A stretch of 11,603 bases of DNA. Origin: Cylindrotheca closterium. Taxonomy: Eukaryota; Bacillariophyta; Bacillariophyceae; Bacillariales; Bacillariaceae. The notes below the pieces were generated by a model that saw only the letters and a list, made by a program, of their open reading frames with translations, was not told the DNA's origin and ran no database searches. How positions within the stretch are numbered: the first letter of the stretch is position 1; each line of letters opens with the position of its first letter. Positions 8,060-11,603 of this stretch are shown one piece after another. Location of the stretch: the NCBI GenBank assembly GCA_933822405.4, contig CAKOGP040002005.1:1-11603 (forward strand), given 5' to 3'. Both the position numbers and the translations under genes were made by a program.

Positions 8060-8344
8060 GTGGATTATGCTCAGCGAGATTTGTTCCCGAGAGATGTGGA
8101 AACTGCGGCTAAGGCACTACACAATCATTTGGTAAAGAAAACAACCACACCAAAACATAACAACAACAACAACACAAATGATAAAGCAAACACACCACAG
8201 AACGGTACTAACCTTGCACAGGATTACAACAAGGAGAGTAAGCGTAAATGTTTTTGCTGTGGTAAGGCGGATCATGTTGCACCGTGATGCGAACATCGAT
8301 TCCGACCCAAGGATCAATGGAAAGATCCGACAACATGGAGATAG
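8060..8344 (+). pseudogene. copia gag C-terminal part with broken zinc knuckle (copy 3)
   Basis: The frame gives VDYAQRDLFPRDVETAAKALHNHLVKK, which resembles the copy 1 gag piece ending QVAKALIKHK. An Asn run from (AAC)5 follows, then a zinc knuckle CFCCGKADHVAP*C at 8249-8290. The spacing is CX2CX4HX4C as in the copy 1 gag block, but the residue before the last Cys is TGA (8285-8287). A second stop, TAG, lies at 8342-8344, after DQWKDPTTWR. The left end is fused directly to truncated RNase H of copy 2 with no LTR or leader between them. Confidence 0.8.
8159..8173 (+). repeat. (AAC)5 microsatellite
   Basis: Five AAC units encode the poly-asparagine run just before the gag zinc knuckle of copy 3. 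The gag block of copy 1 has a six-threonine triplet run near its own zinc knuckle, but on the other side. Confidence 0.85.
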
Positions 8345-9526
8345 TATCCCAGGAATGAATCGGGACAAGAACAGGTACACCTGCAGACAAGCATCAAGGA
8401 GGGATCTGTGCAATCAAGTGTTACAGCTAACACCGCAGGTACACCCGCCAACAATGATGGTGGTATTTCTCAGCAGAACCATATGCAGACTGGTTCGGCT
8501 GACAGGAGTGGTGGACCACAGCCTCGAAAGCAAAAGATTGGCATTCAGGGGTGGAATATGGCTCAGTTTGGCGGACGGAAGAGAGTACCACAGCCTATTT
8601 TAAGACTTTCAAGATTTGGGACATCACCACAACACGACATATTGGCAAACTGGCAGGTACAATTGGATGCTGTCAGAGCAGCCAAAGAGGACGTCAGTGT
8701 TGCAAGTACACAGAGCTCCAACGTACAGGTTGGCAGGGAAGTAGCTGTGATGCATTCCCAAGCTCATTGGGGACTCAAATACAAGGATAGCGGCGATCTG
8801 GTATATCTTGATTCAAATGATTATAAGGATGGCAAGATTCCGGAGCATTTTGATATGCATGATCCAAAGTGGTTTCGTTCGGGCGCAACAGGTCTGTCCC
8901 TTGACACTGGTTCTACATTTCATCTTTGCAAAGATTCGATGAATGCGAAGATGGGAACACTGAAAGAGCTTCCATATATGTTCAATTATGGAACAAATGT
9001 CGGCGGAGGTAGGAATCTAACACATGAAGTTGAGAGTAAACACATGGATAATATGTGCAAGTATGACGCTGATGCCATCTGTGATGTGGACAGTGCGTCT
9101 TTATTGGTCAAAGAAGGGTATTGTATCGTGATGGATACCGACGTAGAAAATGCATTTATTGTTTCCAAAGATGGGAATCAATGGATTTACAGAGAAAAGG
9201 ATGGGTTGTATACTTATGAACCCCATGAGGGGGAGAGTCATTGCAATGTGTGCATGGAAATTGGACCGACGGGTGAAGCCTGCAGGTCGTGCAGAGCCCA
9301 TGTTGGTTTCATGCCGGGTGAATCGTATCATGGCGGCAACAATAACACAGCTAGTCAACATACTTCCCGTTACTCTGGTCTCCAAACTGTAAAAAAGAAC
9401 ATAGAGGGTTACACTCCACGACAAGTTGACCGAGCAAACGCTGCAAGATCCGGGTATCACATGGGTGGTGCACCAGGGATTGAAGCATTCAAAGTTGCCG
9501 TACGCTCAGGTTTATTCAAGAATTGC
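8345..9526 (+). pseudogene. copia protease and pre-integrase (copy 3), truncated at the insertion terminus
   Basis: The frame is open from the TAG at 8342-8344 and runs through the whole region. Landmarks in order: GWNMAQF..PQPIL, ILANWQVQLDA, the aspartic protease motif GLSLDTGSTFHL (Asp codon 8903-8905) with a retained Tyr codon in ELPYMFNY, and IVMDTDVENAFIVSKDG. A four-cysteine cluster CNVC-X9-CRSC (about 9242-9292) precedes the pre-integrase motif VKKNIEGYTPRQVDRANAARSGYH and VAVRSGLFKNCPI. Copia coding stops at CCCATT (9527-9532), inside the right terminal repeat. The 34 codons after that to TGA 9632-9634 are terminal repeat and out-of-frame LINE A sequence, not copia. No frameshift in this part. 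Confidence 0.85.
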
Positions 9527-9560
9527 CCCATTCAGGTCTGTAGAGCAAGTCCATCTGACA
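9527..9560 (-). repeat. 34-bp terminal inverted repeat, right
   Basis: Exact reverse complement of 5155-5188. Its outer 18 bases (GAGCAAGTCCATCTGACA) also occur in direct orientation at 5215-5232. The first six bases double as Pro-Ile codons of the copia pre-integrase, so the repeat straddles the copia breakpoint. Confidence 0.9.
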
Positions 9561-9565
9561 ACAAC
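9561..9565. repeat. Target-site duplication, right copy (ACAAC)
   Basis: Directly follows the CTGACA terminus of the insertion and equals 5150-5154. LINE A coding resumes immediately afterwards. Confidence 0.65.
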
Positions 9566-9936
9566 AACATTATGACAAGATCAGATGTCGACGATCTGTC
9601 TCTCTTTGGGCGTCCCGCCTCTCACAACAGCTGATCTCAATCGGCTTCTACATGTGGGAGCAACAGAACTCCGTTCAACATTCGGATGATAACGTTCAAC
9701 TACGTGAACGTCACAGTACTGTCAATGAGGGGATTCACTCACAGTTTGATATGGGTCCCGATGACTTGCCTAAGGAAATTCAACCGATGCTAACATGCCG
9801 TTGACGAGTCCTTCGCAAGTCATTGGTAGACAAGGAAGAGTGACTTAAGTTGCTTCGTCAGGAACGCAGAGATTTCCGTCGCTCCATGAAAGCACAACGC
9901 CGCAGTCTGCGGACTATTTTCTCCCCTGGACCCTGA
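9566..9936 (+). pseudogene. LINE-like pol C-terminal segment, last part to stop (LINE A, right part)
   Basis: This continues the frame interrupted at 5154. It reads HYDKIRCRRSVSLWASRLSQ, then IGFYMWEQQNSVQHSDDN, IHSQFDMGPDDLPKEIQPML, a highly basic helical tail LLRQERRDFRRSMKAQRRSL, and TIFSPGP ending at TGA 9934-9936. The WEQQNSVQH stretch after the finger region suits the tail of this LINE family. Two internal stops break it: TGA at 9802-9804, and TGA at 9841-9843, where context (DKEE*LKLL) suggests a former Trp. The frame here differs from that at 4791-5154 by exactly what a 4406-bp insert plus a 5-bp duplication would cause. Confidence 0.75.
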
Positions 9937-10182
9937 CCAACTTTTCGCGGGACCTTATATGCCCCAAATTCACCCCGCCACGTCGCGGGAGAAGTCTTTA
10001 CCCCTTTGGGAGACTTGAGCAACTTCTGTTCCAAATACAGATGTCTCACATGGTTCAAACTTGTTGTTGACTCACCGCTTCACAGTACTTGACCTTTACA
10101 GCCAAATATTTCACCGGCAATCCAATGCCCACAGAGTTGCATATTAACGATTAATGTCTCAGTTATTATTAGGCTTGCTCAG
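9937..10182. other. Spacer between LINE A end and LINE B start
   Basis: It probably holds the 3' untranslated end of LINE A and the 5' leader of LINE B. There is no poly(A) tract and no simple repeat of the kind that often ends LINE copies. The frame of the next gene is open from 10093, after TGA 10090-10092, without an obvious earlier ATG. I cannot place the boundary between the two elements. Confidence 0.4.
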
Positions 10183-11044
10183 ATGGACCTCACTAACAAC
10201 ATACCAAGTCCTCTGTTTGTCATGATCCTACCCGCAGAGGAAGATGGATGTTACTTTGTGGTGGCCCGTCAGCGCTATCTTCCCCTTGCGATGAATGTGC
10301 TCGACAACCTGCCGTCTTTTCTTCAGTTCCACCTTGGCGAGTCGTCGTTCCTTAATTTCATCCAAGTTATCAAGAACTGGTCAGCTACCGACCTCGCCTA
10401 CCAGAATCGAAAGCTTCATGTTGAATGGGTCCCTTCAGAGCTTCGCTCCCGCTGTATTGAGGACCCTACCAACGATCAAGGTCCTCAAGTCCGCGACTCC
10501 ATGGACTTCCTTCTCTGCATGGAAGACCCCGTGGAGATTCTTGAGGGCACCCACATCGGCATCCACGCCAAACATGTTTGGGACGTGGACGATGGCTTTT
10601 CCATGATTGGTTACCTCGACAACTGGAACGAGAATCAGGCTCAACTCCAGACCGCTCTTCAGACCATCGAGACCATTACTGACGAGAAGAACAGTCTGAA
10701 CCGTGACCTATAGTCCGTTTGTGACGAATTGGGGGGCAATGAAGGCTGCCCAAGAAGCCGCTGCTGCTATGGCAGCGTCGTCTACAACAGCTCGGCCTGT
10801 TCCGATGCTCACAGTGGACGTCCCTACAGGTCCACCGGGCCAAACACGCGTCAGCACTACTACACTACTCAGTCCCTCGGCTCGTACCATTGCTTCACCA
10901 GCGACGGCTCAAGAAACGGACGGAGAAGATGGGGAGGACCAACCCAATGCGTCCTCTCCTATGGACACCGGCCGTGGGGTATCAGTAACCCCACAACGGG
11001 TCCATGATAAACAAAAGATCGCCTGCCGCTCGGTTGCGGCGTGA
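10183..11044 (+). pseudogene. Putative ORF1 of LINE B, broken by a stop and a frameshift
   Basis: I do not recognise the domain. The frame from ATG 10183 gives 176 residues: a folded-looking N-terminal part (CYFVVARQRYLPLAMNVLD, LPSFLQFHLGESSF) and a polar helical C-terminus (ENQAQLQTALQTIETI, DEKNSLNRDL) that may form a coiled coil. TAG at 10711-10713 is followed by SVCDEL in the same frame. A run of six G near 10731 then shifts coding by one base, into GAMKAAQEAAAAMAASS and a Pro/Thr/Ser-rich, acidic tail (TDGEDGEDQP) ending at TGA 11042-11044. Position directly upstream of an endonuclease ORF, small size, possible coiled coil and low-complexity tail suggest a gag-like ORF1 of a non-LTR element. 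Base usage is richer in C at third positions than in the copia segments. Confidence 0.5.
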
Positions 11045-11603
11045 CGGGCATAGATCGTTTATCACCAGCAACCGGTCAAGAGCGGCTCCACACACCTCTC
11101 TTGATTCTTTTTTAAGTTCCTTCCTTCCAGGAGATGGTTTTGGTGACAACCATCTTGTTCGTGCAAAGGGTTCCGCCCTACTCGCCTTCCAGAATATTAA
11201 CACTATTCCCGACAAGTCGGACGACCCTAAACAGGCACAACTGAACCACTGGGTTTGAAGCTATTGTGTGGACTTTTTACTTCTGGCGGAATTGAACAAA
11301 TTTTGGCCAGCAGTTACACCAACCAACCGATGGCGTGATTGAGCCAGCACCATGGCTTGGAAGGGCGAAGGTTTCCACTCGGCGGTGGCCTACAACACCC
11401 ATCAACCACGGGCGTCCCATTCTACCACCCAATTTGGGGGCTGTTCGACTTCTGCCTTCAACGAAGTCTCCCATCAAGTCCGGTCCAGTGGCGACGATAG
11501 CTTGGGGCGATGGGCTTGGATCCGACTTCATGGCCGAACACGAGGCGTTGGCCAGCGCGACTTGGTGGTCATCTCTGCCTACCGACCAAACCCACCCAAC
11601 GAC
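11004..11603 (+). pseudogene. LINE-like ORF2, endonuclease/exonuclease/phosphatase domain (LINE B), runs off the window
   Basis: ATG 11004 is the first ATG after an in-frame TAA at 10986-10988. The frame reads LPGDGFGDNHLVRAKG, then AFQNINTIPDKSDDPK, the Asn-containing first motif of L1-type endonucleases. A TGA at 11256-11258 is followed by VDFLLLAELNKFWP, which carries the Glu motif. A second TGA at 11340-11342 (NRWRD*AS) precedes MAWKGEGFHSAVAYNTHQ, TTQFGGCSTSAFNEVSHQ, LGRWAWIRLHG and DLVVISAYRPNPPND at the window edge. This domain nicks target DNA to prime reverse transcription; RT would lie to the right. The start overlaps putative ORF1 by 41 bases. Both TGAs sit inside conserved domain sequence, so the copy is dead. 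Confidence 0.75.

Larger units (their letters stand above)
5155..9560 (+). mobile_element. Permuted copia insertion with 34-bp terminal inverted repeats, nested in LINE A
   Basis: This 4406-bp insertion begins TGTCAGATGG, ends CCATCTGACA, is bounded by 34-bp perfect inverted repeats, and is flanked by ACAAC on both sides. Its content on the + strand is integrase N-terminal remnant, integrase C-terminus, acidic linker, RT, truncated RNase H, truncated gag, protease and pre-integrase. This is the copia gene set in circularly permuted order. It stops at FKNCPI and starts at about FIKEDIVIADKIYG, which adjoin in the usual polyprotein (copy 1 reads FKNCNVNEEDAIIAEKIHG). TG...CA ends and a 5-bp duplication fit integration by a copia integrase. 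Inverted rather than direct terminal repeats do not fit an ordinary LTR element. Confidence 0.75.

Noticed and set aside
5155..9560. A cut-and-paste DNA transposon with its own transposase
   Set aside because: No transposase frame other than copia fragments is present between the inverted repeats. The label is kept as a hypothesis about the ends only.
9533..9634. Copia coding through to TGA 9632-9634
   Set aside because: After FKNCPI the frame enters the terminal repeat and then LINE A in the wrong frame, so these residues are not copia protein.
9858..10058. Small - strand frame after LINE A
   Set aside because: Overlaps the antisense of the basic LINE A tail and its trailing sequence; no motif seen.
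8005..11342. TGA used as a sense codon (code reassignment)
   Set aside because: TAA (1368) and TAG (8342, 10711) also interrupt these frames, and frameshifts and deletions accompany them. TGA also ends LINE A at a sensible C-terminus. Pseudogene decay explains all of it.

Overview
The window is a eukaryotic repeat landscape made almost entirely of decayed retrotransposons. I see no host gene, rRNA, tRNA or CRISPR array. The protein style points to a diatom genome or a close stramenopile. The Ty1/copia RT carries an FHVDD active-site box, RNase H ends in DYMTKPLQGEKF, and an acidic linker lies between integrase and RT. Alongside it are non-LTR (LINE-like) pol pieces with an L1-type endonuclease and a C-terminal CPRC..H...C finger. 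The diatom assignment rests on family recognition, not on a search.

Layout: (1) Positions 1-4789 hold copia copy 1 on the + strand. Its gag is scrambled: a forward piece (153-333) is followed by a roughly 500-bp gag block in reverse orientation (334-834), giving a 163-bp inverted repeat. Protease and pre-integrase follow with one in-frame stop (834-2543). The integrase core is deleted. An unbroken 563-codon RT-RNase H frame (2530-4221) and a likely 3' LTR (4313-4789) complete it. (2) At 4791-5154 lies the C-terminal part of a LINE-like pol (LINE A). (3) At 5155-9560 a 4.4-kb insertion splits LINE A. It has 34-bp perfect terminal inverted repeats, TG...CA ends and an apparent 5-bp target duplication (ACAAC). 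Removing the insert and one ACAAC puts LINE A back in frame. Inside is a circularly permuted copia element: integrase C-terminus, RT and RNase H come first (copy 2, 5238-8058), then gag, protease and pre-integrase (copy 3, 8060-9526). The two outer copia ends are neighbours in the normal gene order. (4) At 9566-9936 LINE A resumes and ends. (5) About 250 bp further on, in the same direction, a second LINE-like element (LINE B) begins. It has a possible ORF1 (10183-11044, broken by a stop and a G-run frameshift) and ORF2 with an endonuclease domain (11004 to the window end, two stops).

How the parts relate: LINE A was the older resident. Copy 1 abuts it at its 3' LTR end, and the permuted element is nested within it. 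LINE B sits head-to-tail behind LINE A. Every element has lost at least one essential part, so none looks autonomous. Copy 1 still keeps an intact RT-RNase H reading frame. The permuted, inverted-repeat-ended insertion is the most unusual object here.
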